Assembly (NCBI GenBank): GCA_036395115.1
Contig: DASWDU010000005.1
Coordinates: forward strand, 62,001 to 126,000
Length of the DNA stretch: 64,000 nucleotides
Source of the DNA: Thermoplasmata archaeon
GTDB lineage: Archaea > Thermoplasmatota > Thermoplasmata > RBG-16-68-12
Reading direction: 5' to 3'
The stretch's first letter is position 1; each line of letters opens with the position of its first letter. The notes under the pieces are model-generated. The model made no database searches, was not told the origin of the DNA, and saw nothing but the letters and a program-made list of their open reading frames with translations. The position numbers and the translations under genes are program-made. Shown one piece after another: positions 1 to 8,652 of the stretch.

Positions 1-1
1 G

Positions 2-316
2 CTCCTCGGCCTCCTCGGGTTCGGCGTCGTCGAATCCGTGGCGCTTGCGTCAATTAGCTGGGCCATCCTCGCGGGCACATTCGCACCGCCCCTATCCGTC
101 GGGGAAATGGGTCTCCGGCAGGGAGGGATGATCTTCTCGCCGTGGGCACTCGTCATCGCGTTGTCAATCTCGATGGAGGGCTTTCCGCTGCTCGCCGTGT
201 GGGGCGACCCGTCGACCTTCCTGATCGGAGGCATCATCATTGGGTTGAACGGATTCCTCGCGGGAATCGCTCTCGCCGCGGCCGCGGCTCGATTCGCACG
301 GCCGCCACGCAAGTGA
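2..316 (+). CDS. C-terminal part of a membrane protein (partial)
   Basis: The reading frame is open from the first bases of the window and ends at TGA 314-316, so only the last 104 or so residues are visible and the start lies upstream. The visible part has about three hydrophobic stretches (near the beginning, around the WALVIALSISM segment, and the glycine-rich LIGGIIIGLNGFLAGIAL segment) and ends with a short basic tail, RFARPPRK, as expected for a cytoplasmic end of a polytopic membrane protein. No family is recognised. It lies in the same direction as purB, 67 bp before its start, but an A/T-rich stretch between them suggests purB has its own promoter. Confidence 0.6.
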   Translation, partial: LLGLLGFGVVESVALASISWAILAGTFAPPLSVGEMGLRQGGMIFSPWALVIALSISMEGFPLLAVWGDPSTFLIGGIIIGLNGFLAGIALAAAAARFARPPRK

Positions 317-383
317 CCATGGTCCGCAATCGGCCCCGCCAAAAGTTCCTTAATGATTCGGGTCCTTGCCCTCGTTGGTCCCC

Positions 384-1724
384 ATGTCCCTCCTGTGCCC
401 GATCGACTTTCGCTATGGGAGGCCGAAGATGCGGGGCATCTTCGAAGAAGACGCGCGGTTGCAGCGGCTCCTGTACGTCGAGGCGGCGCTCGCTCGGGCA
501 GAGGCGAAGGTTGGGCTGATCCCGAAAGAGGCAGCGGCGGAAATCGCGAAGAAGGCCACGACGAAGAACGTCACGGTGAAGCGCGTCGAGGAACTCGAGA
601 AGGATACCCGGCACGACCTCATGGCGGTCGTCCTCGCCCTCACGGAGGCTTGCGACGGCGACGCGCGGAAGTACGTCCACCTCGGCGCGACGAGCAGCGA
701 CATCCTCGATACCGCCACCGCGCTCCAGCTGGGCGACGCGATCCGACTCATCGACGACGACCTCGATGGCTTGATCGACGTCTTCGCATCGCTCGCCTCG
801 AAGCACAAGCGCACGATCATGCTCGGCCGCACACACGGTCAGGCCGCCGTGCCGATCACGTTCGGATTGAAGATGGCCGTGTTCGCTTCGGAAGTCGCGC
901 GGCAGCGCGAGCGGCTCCGGCAGGCGACCCCGCGGATCGTCGTGGGCAAGATGTCCGGGGCTGTCGGCACGGGCGCTGCGTTCGGGCCGCACGCCGCCGA
1001 GATCCAGAGGGCCGTCCTGGGCGACCTCGGCGTCGGCGTGGAGGACGCCGCGACCCAGGTCGTCGGCCGCGATCGCCACGCGGAGTTCGTCGGCGTGATT
1101 GCGAACCTCGCCGCCTCCCTGGAGAAGTTCTGCACGGAGGTGCGCAACCTCCAGCGCACGGAGATTGGGGAAGTCGCCGAGGCGTTCGAGGCGAAACAGG
1201 TCGGCAGCTCGACGATGGCGCAGAAGGAGAATCCGGTCGCCTCGGAGAACGTGTGCAGTCTCGCCCGGATCGTCCGCTCGCTCGTGACGCCGGCCCTCGA
1301 GAACGTGCCGCTGTGGCACGAGCGGGACCTGACGAACAGCGCGGCGGAACGAATCCTCCTGCCGCACGCCTGCGTCCTGATCGACGAGATGCTCGCGCGC
1401 ACGACGGAGATCTTTCGCACGCTGCGCGCCTATCCGGACCGCATGAAGACGAACCTCGAGGCGACGAAAGGACAAGTCATGGCGGAGTCGGTGATGATCG
1501 CCCTCGTGGGTAAGGGGCTCGGACGGCAAGAGGCCCACAAGCTCGTCCGCGAGACGGCGCAGATGGCGCGATCGAAGGGAATCGATCTGCGGGACGCGCT
1601 CCTCGCGGAGCCGAAGGCGACGAAGCTACTCTCGAAGAAGGAGATCGATGTGGCAATGGACCCGGCCGCATACCTCGGGGACAGCGTGGCGATCGTTGAC
1701 GCGGTCGTGAAGCGAGTGCACTAG
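384..1724 (+). CDS. purB: Adenylosuccinate lyase
   Basis: Catalyses fumarate release from SAICAR in purine synthesis and from adenylosuccinate in AMP formation; cytoplasmic homotetramer. The 446-aa product has the fumarase/aspartase superfamily features: the TSSDILDT segment, LGRTHGQAAVPITFG carrying a catalytic histidine, and the signature loop GSSTMAQKENP beginning near residue 274. The usual family loop has Met-Pro-x-Lys; here it is Met-Ala-Gln-Lys. A TTG lies in frame at 366, but the ATG at 384 gives the family-typical opening MSLLCPIDFRYG and is preferred. The AMP-branch partner purA is at 9513, not adjacent. Confidence 0.96.
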   Translation: MSLLCPIDFRYGRPKMRGIFEEDARLQRLLYVEAALARAEAKVGLIPKEAAAEIAKKATTKNVTVKRVEELEKDTRHDLMAVVLALTEACDGDARKYVHLGATSSDILDTATALQLGDAIRLIDDDLDGLIDVFASLASKHKRTIMLGRTHGQAAVPITFGLKMAVFASEVARQRERLRQATPRIVVGKMSGAVGTGAAFGPHAAEIQRAVLGDLGVGVEDAATQVVGRDRHAEFVGVIANLAASLEKFCTEVRNLQRTEIGEVAEAFEAKQVGSSTMAQKENPVASENVCSLARIVRSLVTPALENVPLWHERDLTNSAAERILLPHACVLIDEMLARTTEIFRTLRAYPDRMKTNLEATKGQVMAESVMIALVGKGLGRQEAHKLVRETAQMARSKGIDLRDALLAEPKATKLLSKKEIDVAMDPAAYLGDSVAIVDAVVKRVH

Positions 1725-1835
1725 TCCGTTCAAGGACGGAGCCACGCAATCCGCACTGGGCTAGGGATTGCCGCGGGATCCCCAATCGCGGTTGTCCCGC
1801 GAACCCTTAAGAATCATCCGAGGCTTTCGAACGCG

Positions 1836-3596
1836 ATGCAGTTCGCCCGTGTCGTCGAAGCGTACGAGAAGATCGAGGCGACGACGAAACGGCTCGAGAT
1901 GACGGACCTCCTCGTCGGTCTCTTGCGGGAGATCCCGAAGGAGGATCTCGACAAGGTCGTGTATCTCACGCAAGGGCGGATCCATCCCGACTACGAAGGC
2001 ATCGAACTCGGCCTCGCGGAGAAGATGGTGATCCGGGTCCTCGTGCTTGCGACGGGGCTCGACGACGCCCGCGTGCAGAGGCTGTGGAAGGAAAAGGGGG
2101 ACCTCGGTCTCGTCGCGGAAGAGGCGCTCGCCGCGCGTCGGCAGAAGCCGCTCGAGTCCACGCCGCTCACGACCGCGAAAGTGTACGCGAACTTGGACGC
2201 AATCGCCCGGGAATCGGGCGAAGGGAGTCAGGATCGGAAGATTCGTTTGCTGTCCGACCTGCTCGGCAACGCCACGCCAGGGGAGGCGAAGTACATCGTC
2301 CGCATGGTCGTCGGGCAGATGCGACTCGGCGTCGCGGACATGACGATCGTGGACGCGCTCGCCTCCGCCTACGCGACAAAGGCGGATCGAGACCGCGTCG
2401 AGCGCGCCTACAACGTGTCATCGGACCTCGGCGAGGTCGCGCGCGCGATCGCGGCGAAGGGTCTCGGCGGCCTGGAAGAAATCCATCTGAAACTGTTCCG
2501 CCCCATCCGCGCGATGCTCGCAGAACGGCTCGAGACGCTCGAGGAGATCTTCGAGCGGATGGGTGAGGCGGCCCTCGAGTACAAGTACGACGGCCTCCGG
2601 GTCCAGGCGCACGTCTCGCCGAACGAGATCAAGCTGTTCTCCCGCCACCTGGAGAACATCACGGGACAGTTTCCCGAGATCGTCGCAGGGCTGAAGGCCG
2701 CGATCCGAGGGAACGGGGCAATCGTGGAAGGCGAGGCCGTGCCGGTCGACCCGAACACGGGCGAGTTCCTCCCGTTCCAGGAGGTGAGCCGCCGGCGCGG
2801 GAGGAAGACGGAGGTCGAACGGATGGCGAAGGAGTTCCCGGTCACCCTGTTCGCCTTCGACTGTCTCCTCCGCGGGGACGAGGACTTGACCGCTCGGCCG
2901 TACACGGAGCGCCGCAAGGCGCTGGAAGCCGCGCTCACGCCGAATGAGGGGATCCGGCACTCGACGGTCCGCGTGACGGACGACGTCAAGCAGGCCGAAG
3001 CGTTCTTCGACGAGGCGCTCCAAGCGGGCTGCGAGGGGCTCATGGCGAAGGCGCTCGACTCGACCTACGACGCAGGCGCTCGCGGGTATCAGTGGATCAA
3101 GTTTAAGCGGGAGTACAGCGCCGCCTTGAGCGATACAATCGACCTCGTGATCGTCGGGGCGTTCGCGGGGCGCGGCAAGCGCGCCGGCTCCTATGGCGCA
3201 CTCCTGATGGGGGCCTACGACGATCAGGCGGATACATTCCGGACGACGTGCAAGCTCGGCACGGGATTCGCCGACGAGACCTTGCTCGCGTTGCCCGAGA
3301 AACTCAAGGCCGCCAAGAGGGATCGCAAGCCCGCGCGGGTCGACTCGAAACTCGAGGCCGACGTCTGGTTCGAGCCGCAAACCGTCCTCGAAGTGCGGGG
3401 CGCAGAAATCACCGTGAGCCCTGTCCACACGTGCGCGTGGGGTGCAGTCCGCGAGGGCGCAGGACTCGCCGTGCGGTTCCCCCGGTTCACGGGGCGGTGG
3501 CGAGACGACAAGGGACCGGAAGACGCGACGACCGCGAAGGAACTCCTCGAGATGTATCGCCAGCAGCTCAAGCAGGCGAAGAAGCCGTCCGGATGA
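1836..3596 (+). CDS. lig: ATP-dependent DNA ligase (archaeal LigI type)
   Basis: Seals nicks in replication and repair using ATP. The 586-aa length is typical for archaeal ligase I. An N-terminal helical DNA-binding domain (about residues 1-210) precedes the nucleotidyltransferase core with motif I EYKYDG, whose lysine 250 is the adenylated residue. Further motifs are the FSRHLENITGQFPE strand region (motif III area), VEGEAVP, and the lysine-rich WIKFKREY (motif V). The C-terminal OB-fold includes LEVRGAEITVSP and RFPRFTGRWRDDK. The ATG at 1836 follows an A/T-rich promoter-like CTTAAGAATC at about 1805-1814. It converges with the HAD gene, whose stop begins at the next base. Confidence 0.96.
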   Translation: MQFARVVEAYEKIEATTKRLEMTDLLVGLLREIPKEDLDKVVYLTQGRIHPDYEGIELGLAEKMVIRVLVLATGLDDARVQRLWKEKGDLGLVAEEALAARRQKPLESTPLTTAKVYANLDAIARESGEGSQDRKIRLLSDLLGNATPGEAKYIVRMVVGQMRLGVADMTIVDALASAYATKADRDRVERAYNVSSDLGEVARAIAAKGLGGLEEIHLKLFRPIRAMLAERLETLEEIFERMGEAALEYKYDGLRVQAHVSPNEIKLFSRHLENITGQFPEIVAGLKAAIRGNGAIVEGEAVPVDPNTGEFLPFQEVSRRRGRKTEVERMAKEFPVTLFAFDCLLRGDEDLTARPYTERRKALEAALTPNEGIRHSTVRVTDDVKQAEAFFDEALQAGCEGLMAKALDSTYDAGARGYQWIKFKREYSAALSDTIDLVIVGAFAGRGKRAGSYGALLMGAYDDQADTFRTTCKLGTGFADETLLALPEKLKAAKRDRKPARVDSKLEADVWFEPQTVLEVRGAEITVSPVHTCAWGAVREGAGLAVRFPRFTGRWRDDKGPEDATTAKELLEMYRQQLKQAKKPSG

Positions 3597-4322
3597 CTAC
3601 GGCATCCCGAACCGACCGGTCGTCGCCCGTCGGTGGAGGACCGTCTCCAGATCCGTGAGACGCGCGAGACGGATGAACCCAGGCGGCCCTACCGCAGTGT
3701 CGTAGAAAAGACCGCGATCAATCAGGGCCGTCGACAACCCGAGTGCGTCGGCGCCTCCCAAGTCGACCGGGGAGTCGGAGACGAAGATGCTTTCGCCGGG
3801 CGAAGCCTTCAATTCCTTCATCGCGGCTCGATAGATTTTCGGGTTCGGCTTGTACGCCCGCACCTTTTCGGAGATAATCGCGGCATCGAAAAGAGGCCGC
3901 AGGCCGAGGCGCTCCACCACGGGCGTGACGGCGTCGGTGTCGCCGTCCGTCACGAGCGCGAGGCCATCGGAGCGAGACCGGAGGGACCGAATCCAGTCGA
4001 CCGAGGCGTCGTCGTGGAGGACGCACGTTTGGGCGAAGTCCGCCCATGCGCCGCTCACCAAGCGGCCAGAGTCGAAGGAAATGGCCCTTCCCGTGAGGAG
4101 TTCGGCGAGCGCCTCCGCCGCGAGGTCGCGCTGGGGGCGAAACTTTCGACCTTGCGCGCGCGGCAGTCGGTCCGCCGTCCGCCGCGCCCACTCTAGCGCG
4201 AGTCCGTCCGCCTGATCAGGAGCGATCCCCAGATCCACTTGGAGACGCTCCGACATCGAGGAACCGATGCCCCGAAGGTCAACCAAAGTCCCGCCGAGGT
4301 CAAAGAGGACGAATGATCTCGT
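3597..4322 (-). CDS. HAD-superfamily hydrolase (phosphatase-like), non-standard start
   Basis: Predicted phosphatase or haloacid-dehalogenase-like hydrolase. The first in-frame ATG/GTG/TTG is a TTG at 4286, but starting there would remove the catalytic motif I. The frame stays open upstream to a TAG at 4346-4344 and encodes FVLFDLGGTLVDL, where the first Asp is the expected nucleophile (the usual second Asp is Gly). Motif II is in LVTDGD, motif III in EKVRAYKPNP, motif IV in FVSDSPVDLGGA. No standard start codon lies between the stop and motif I. An ACG at 4322 would give MRSFVLFDLGG and lies about 25 nt downstream of a TATA-like CCTATAG (4350-4344); a CTG at 4328 is the alternative. Substrate unknown. 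Confidence 0.8.
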   Translation of the reverse strand, partial: TRSFVLFDLGGTLVDLRGIGSSMSERLQVDLGIAPDQADGLALEWARRTADRLPRAQGRKFRPQRDLAAEALAELLTGRAISFDSGRLVSGAWADFAQTCVLHDDASVDWIRSLRSRSDGLALVTDGDTDAVTPVVERLGLRPLFDAAIISEKVRAYKPNPKIYRAAMKELKASPGESIFVSDSPVDLGGADALGLSTALIDRGLFYDTAVGPPGFIRLARLTDLETVLHRRATTGRFGMP

Positions 4323-4433
4323 TGTCAGTTCGGTCCCACCCGTCTATAGGTCATCCCGGAGACCGGAAAGAACACGGGTATTTATTTGGCGTTTCTTATA
4401 TCGCAGACGACGTAGGGACGTCTGGATCGGACG

Positions 4434-5570
4434 ATGGCGGACTGGATCAGCACGGTCCTCAAGAGCGCGCCCCTGGTCTCTGCGGCGGCGTGGCTGCTCC
4501 TAGCCGCCCTGCAGGTCTACCGTGACCGGTGGCACACCTGGACTGAGAGATTCTTCTTGCTCTCCTGTTTTTTCGCAGGTTTCTACGCGGTCGGCGACTG
4601 GCTTTTCTTTAACGCGGATCCAAACAGTCTGCGGGCGCTGGAAACCGCCGCCACGATCAGTCTCACGGGGCTCGTCCTCGCCGTGAACTTCTTCCTGCTT
4701 TTCACGCTCGTCTACGTGGATCGGATGAGACGTAGGTATTGGGCTTTCGTCTTCTTGACCGTGGCGGTGCTGATCATGGTGTGGACCACTTCGATTGAGA
4801 GCGTGGTCCCTCCGTCGGGCGGAGGCGTCCCGATCGCCATCTTCGCGCCGATCCCGTTCGCGCTTCTGCTCGTGTACGTCCTCGTGTACGCAATCATCGG
4901 AATCTGGAATCTGTACCGGCTCTACCGCATCGTCCGCGAGAGCAGCAAGATGCTCGCCAGGCGGGCCGCCGGGCTCATGGTCACGTTCACCCTCGTCTTG
5001 GTCTTGGGACTCGGGACGAACGGGCTCTTAGGCGTCATGCAGAACCATGATTTCCCGCCCCCTCTGTCGACGCTCCTCATCTTTGTGGCCGGGAGCGCCT
5101 ACTACACGCTCTATCCCGTCGGCAGGCAACGGATCTCGGAAGCGATTCGTCTCTTTCAGGCCCGCCGGTACGCGATCAAGGCCGTCTTCCTCACCTATGG
5201 GGACGGCACCTTAATCGGCTCGAAAGTGCGGCCCGGGGAAAAGGTGGTCGACCAGGATTTGTTCGGTGCGACGCTCGACGTCATCCAGAATTTCATGCGC
5301 ACTTCGTTCCCGATCCTCCGCGGGAAGAGCCTCAGTGCGATCACCCACGGGAGCTACACGCTGATCATGGAGCGCGGACGATACGCATACATCACCGTCG
5401 TCCTCGAGGGCGAGGAGTCGGACCAACTGCGACGCCAGATGAGGGACTTACTCCTCAATTTCGAGGCAGAGAACCGACAGGTCCTCATGAAGTGGCAAGG
5501 TGTACCGAGCGACGCGAAGGGGACGGAAGAGATGATGACCCAATTCTTCATCGAGTCGCCGCTCGTCTAA
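4434..5570 (+). CDS. 7TM sensor-like membrane protein with C-terminal roadblock/longin-like domain
   Basis: 378 aa. The first 240 residues hold about seven transmembrane helices resembling the N-terminal 7TM module of archaeal histidine kinases and DUF835 proteins. The last 130 residues (AVFLTYGDGTLIGS ... LFGATLDVIQNFMRTSF ... YTLIMERGRYAYITVVLEG) look like an alpha/beta roadblock- or longin-type domain seen in archaeal membrane proteins. No kinase core is present, so it is more likely a sensor or scaffold, perhaps working with small GTPases or the roadblock protein at 25599; this role is inference. A TATA-like TTATAT lies near 4397-4402. It converges with the next gene, overlapping it by 4 bp. 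Confidence 0.7.
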   Translation: MADWISTVLKSAPLVSAAAWLLLAALQVYRDRWHTWTERFFLLSCFFAGFYAVGDWLFFNADPNSLRALETAATISLTGLVLAVNFFLLFTLVYVDRMRRRYWAFVFLTVAVLIMVWTTSIESVVPPSGGGVPIAIFAPIPFALLLVYVLVYAIIGIWNLYRLYRIVRESSKMLARRAAGLMVTFTLVLVLGLGTNGLLGVMQNHDFPPPLSTLLIFVAGSAYYTLYPVGRQRISEAIRLFQARRYAIKAVFLTYGDGTLIGSKVRPGEKVVDQDLFGATLDVIQNFMRTSFPILRGKSLSAITHGSYTLIMERGRYAYITVVLEGEESDQLRRQMRDLLLNFEAENRQVLMKWQGVPSDAKGTEEMMTQFFIESPLV

Positions 5571-6667
5571 GCGTACACTTGGATGAGGCCGATCGGGGAA
5601 CCGAGGACGAACAGTTTGCGGGGCTTCGGCGTGAGACGCACGATCTTCTGACGCAGCTTCAGCTCCCGTTCGCGGTAGCGCGCCTTGATCTCGTCGATCG
5701 ACGCGTACTTCTTCGAGAGCGCCTCGCCTTGGTGCAGGAGCTTCGCCAGATACGTGACCGCGACCATCGCGGCGTACTCGTCGAAGTTCCAGTTGCTGTG
5801 CACGGTGCCGTTCTGCGAGTAGACGTACGCGGATTTTCGCATCCGGATCGGGATCCATCCACCCGCGATACCGAGCTTCGTGTGCCGCACCACGACGTCG
5901 ATGGTCGGGAGGACCTCGAGCAACTTTCGTCCTTCCGCAGTGAGAAACCACTCCTCCTCGTAGTCCATCAGGAAGTGCGCGTCGAACTTCGGCTCCCTCG
6001 GCGGCGGGAATGCGCGGCGGAAGGTGTCTTCGAGCTCGTATCCTGGGTGGATCCCCTCGAGGCGGATCGCGAGGCCGTGGCGGCGCGCGTATTCGCGGAA
6101 CGGCTCGATGCCCTTCGCCAGGATCTCCAGGAACCGCTTCGTGTCCTCCGGGCCGCGCTCGCGGTTGTACACGGTGTGTGTCAGGATCACGTTCGTCCGC
6201 GCGCCGAGGCTCGCGAGCGTGTGCACGAGGGCGAGGCAGTACAGGCCCGCGTCCGCCTCGACGTCGTACGCCACGGGGACGGACAGCGTCGACCGCGTGC
6301 CGTCGGGGATGTCGTACATCACAAGGTCCTGGATCCCCAGCAGCGCCTTCTCCGGCTCGATGCCGAGCCCGAGGGAATGGGAGAGGTTGTCCCACGAATC
6401 CGCGAACGCACCTCGAATCGCCTCGGGCGTGGCCAGTTGCAACGCCCCTCCACTCCGGGCCGGGAGTGGTGTTCGTCCGTCGACGTAGTCCGCCGACTCC
6501 ACGAGGCTCTGAAACAACTCCTCATGGAGGCGGTGTTCCACGGCGTCGGGTTCGATGGAATCAGGGGGTTCCAGTCCTGGTTCTTCGGGGGGCGCAGGGC
6601 GCGCCTTCGACGAGATACTAGCGGTCACGGGCCACCCTCTCCCACTGTTACCAGAACTGATTACCAC
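5567..6667 (-). CDS. Conserved protein of unknown function, possibly distantly cis-prenyltransferase-like
   Basis: 366 aa, soluble, not confidently recognised. The first 50 residues are low-complexity and acidic/proline-rich; the folded part runs from about residue 70. It contains LEGIHPGYELED, DYEEEWFLTAEGRKLLEVLP and VVVRHTKLGIAGGWIPIRM followed by a tyrosine-rich stretch. The order of a charged arginine-containing strand, a glycine turn and aromatic residues near the C-terminus recalls undecaprenyl diphosphate synthase-like proteins, but the classical N-terminal motif of that family is not evident, so this is only a suggestion. The GTG at 6667 is the first start. Divergent from the small RHH gene. 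Confidence 0.6.
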   Translation of the reverse strand: MVISSGNSGRGWPVTASISSKARPAPPEEPGLEPPDSIEPDAVEHRLHEELFQSLVESADYVDGRTPLPARSGGALQLATPEAIRGAFADSWDNLSHSLGLGIEPEKALLGIQDLVMYDIPDGTRSTLSVPVAYDVEADAGLYCLALVHTLASLGARTNVILTHTVYNRERGPEDTKRFLEILAKGIEPFREYARRHGLAIRLEGIHPGYELEDTFRRAFPPPREPKFDAHFLMDYEEEWFLTAEGRKLLEVLPTIDVVVRHTKLGIAGGWIPIRMRKSAYVYSQNGTVHSNWNFDEYAAMVAVTYLAKLLHQGEALSKKYASIDEIKARYRERELKLRQKIVRLTPKPRKLFVLGSPIGLIQVYA

Positions 6668-6755
6668 CTATTTAGATGCTACGGTTGATACCGAAAGATA
6701 GGATATGTTAAGAGTTATAGGAACCATCAAATACCGCCACGGCGTTCCCGGATCG

Positions 6756-6950
6756 ATGTCCGGGACGGGGGACAAGGTGCAGTTCAACATCCGCGTGGAC
6801 CGCACGGTCCTCGATCGGTTCCGGGAGTACTGCCGACGGAACGGCTTGGACCCGCACGGCCAGATCGTCCTCTTCATGAGGCGGGTCCTCGAGACGGAAT
6901 TCGACTTTCAGGAACGGCTGTGGTCGGCGTTGAAGGAAGAGGGCTCGTGA
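6756..6950 (+). CDS. Small ribbon-helix-helix DNA-binding protein
   Basis: 64 aa from the ATG at 6756. The core VQFNIRVDRTVLDRFREYC followed by helix-rich HGQIVLFMRRVLETEFDFQERL is the beta-alpha-alpha pattern of ribbon-helix-helix (MetJ/Arc/CopG) repressors, which bind DNA as dimers. An in-frame ATG at 6705 would add 17 residues, but a TATA-like GTTATAGG (6714-6721) overlaps that extension and sits at the right distance upstream of 6756. The last 77 bp overlap the 3' end of the DUF835 gene on the opposite strand. Its target is unknown; the divergent gene at 6667 and its own promoter are candidates. Confidence 0.7.
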   Translation: MSGTGDKVQFNIRVDRTVLDRFREYCRRNGLDPHGQIVLFMRRVLETEFDFQERLWSALKEEGS

Positions 6951-8652
6951 AGAGCGAGGCCGGCAGCGGAGCGTCGAAGCGGCGCGCGAGGATCGCGAGG
7001 TCCCGACGCCCGATCGCCTCCGGGGCCGCCGTGAGGAAGAACCGGCATCCGTGGAGGCTCGCGATGTCGAGGCAGTCCTTCACGAACGGGAGCCACGTCT
7101 TCAGGTCGACGTAGAGGGCGACCTGTTCGAGCCCGACGAGGACGAGGTCGCTGCCTGGATGCGAGGAGGCGAAGTTCGTGAGGGTGCGCCGCGCCTCCGT
7201 GTCGAGCGCTTTCGGGCGCACGCACACGACGCCGGGCTGCGGGTGTTCCGTAATCCAGACGATTTCGAATCTCTCGCCATAGCGCACGCGCGCCTTCGAC
7301 GGATGTTCCGTCGTGAAGAGCAGCCCGTGCCTCGCGCCGACGAGGGGCAACGCCACGGGGACGTCCTCGGCCGGGATCGTCAGGAGGACGGGATCCGTGG
7401 GGCCGCTCGACGCCGGCCCGGGCGCCTCGACGATCTCGAGGAACCGGTCGACGGACCCTCGGAGGATCGCGATCTGCTCCGGCGTGAAGGTCCCGACCCC
7501 CGCCGCCACGATCACGGTGCCCCGCGAAGCGCTCGCCTGGTTCGTCACGCGCTTCAGGAATCGCGCGACCGCGTCGAAGCCGGCGAAGGTCGCGAGGTAG
7601 TCGAGGTCGTCGAGGACGACCACCGTCCCCGGATTTTCGCGGAGGAACTTCAGGACCGTGTGGACGAGCTCGAAGTCGAGGCCGTTCGGGCGCACGGTCC
7701 GCTCTTCGCTCGACGCCGTCGTGACCCAGAGGATCGGCGTGCGCTCGAGCCCGAAGCGGGATGCGACGCGGCTCGGCGCGAGGCCGGTGACGCACAGGCC
7801 CGGCGTCGTCGAGACGATCTCCCGGAACGCGCCCATCGCGGCGGTCCGGCCGTTCTCGACGACGAGGTAGTTGAGGCCGCGCTCCAGGCGGTGCTTCGCG
7901 GCACTCGGGGCTTTCGCTTCGACGACCGGCGGAATTTCGAGATACTGATATCGCGCAACCGCGAAGGCGATGAAGACCGACCACATCATCGTGTACACGG
8001 ATCCGAGGCCGAGCCGGGTGCCGCCCGCCGTCAGGAGAGGCCAGAAGAGCTCCGTCACCGCGGCCGGGACCGTCCCGAGCAGCAGGCCGAGGAGCACGAC
8101 GCCTTGCACCCGACGACTCGGCGTCTTGCGGACCCGCCACCACGAACCAACGAAGAGCATGACGGAGGTGAACATCCACACGAAGAAGAGCGGCGCGAAG
8201 TACACGTACGTCGGCGCGACCCGGGCGCTCGGGCCCAGCCAATTCGAGGACATCCCGGCGATGATCAGGTCCGTCCCTACGACCAGGTAGGCCCAGGCGA
8301 CGAACGGGAGATAGATCGCGAGCAGGACCCACGGTCGCCGGAAGCGAGGGGGCCGGGCCGGATACGTGACCGCGAGGTGGTACAACGCCGCCGGCACGAG
8401 GGTGATCGCCGTCCACACGACACGGGCCCAGACGAACAGGGCGTCGGGAGACATGGACGCGAACGAACGCAGCACCGCTTCGCCGAGGTCCCACGTGACG
8501 AAGGCGATCATCACGACGACCACGGCCCGGTTCGCGGGACCGCGCGGGTTCAGCCCGAAGACGTACGCGCCGAGGAACCCGCTCACGGCGAGGGCCGCGA
8601 GGGATAACACCCCGCCGCCGGTCAGCGTGAAAACGTCGGACGTCGTGGTCAT
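6874..8652 (-). CDS. 7TM sensor protein with two DUF835 domains
   Basis: 592 aa. About seven transmembrane helices occupy residues 1-240, similar to the histidine-kinase N-terminal 7TM region. Two DUF835-type cytoplasmic domains follow: the first around LERGLNYLVVENGRTAAMG ... TPILWVTTAS ... GTVVVLDDLDYL, the second around ARHGLLFTTEHPSKAR ... FEIVWITEHP ... SDLVLVGLEQVALY. DUF835 is largely archaeal and has a RecA/KaiC-like beta pattern without a P-loop here. The ATG at 8652 overlaps the stop of the KaiC-like gene by 4 bases (ATGA), so the two are almost certainly co-translated and may form a membrane sensing complex (inference). The C-terminal tail is Ser/Pro-rich. Confidence 0.78.
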   Translation of the reverse strand: MTTTSDVFTLTGGGVLSLAALAVSGFLGAYVFGLNPRGPANRAVVVVMIAFVTWDLGEAVLRSFASMSPDALFVWARVVWTAITLVPAALYHLAVTYPARPPRFRRPWVLLAIYLPFVAWAYLVVGTDLIIAGMSSNWLGPSARVAPTYVYFAPLFFVWMFTSVMLFVGSWWRVRKTPSRRVQGVVLLGLLLGTVPAAVTELFWPLLTAGGTRLGLGSVYTMMWSVFIAFAVARYQYLEIPPVVEAKAPSAAKHRLERGLNYLVVENGRTAAMGAFREIVSTTPGLCVTGLAPSRVASRFGLERTPILWVTTASSEERTVRPNGLDFELVHTVLKFLRENPGTVVVLDDLDYLATFAGFDAVARFLKRVTNQASASRGTVIVAAGVGTFTPEQIAILRGSVDRFLEIVEAPGPASSGPTDPVLLTIPAEDVPVALPLVGARHGLLFTTEHPSKARVRYGERFEIVWITEHPQPGVVCVRPKALDTEARRTLTNFASSHPGSDLVLVGLEQVALYVDLKTWLPFVKDCLDIASLHGCRFFLTAAPEAIGRRDLAILARRFDAPLPASLFTSPLPSTPTTAVPESRIPSRGPAS

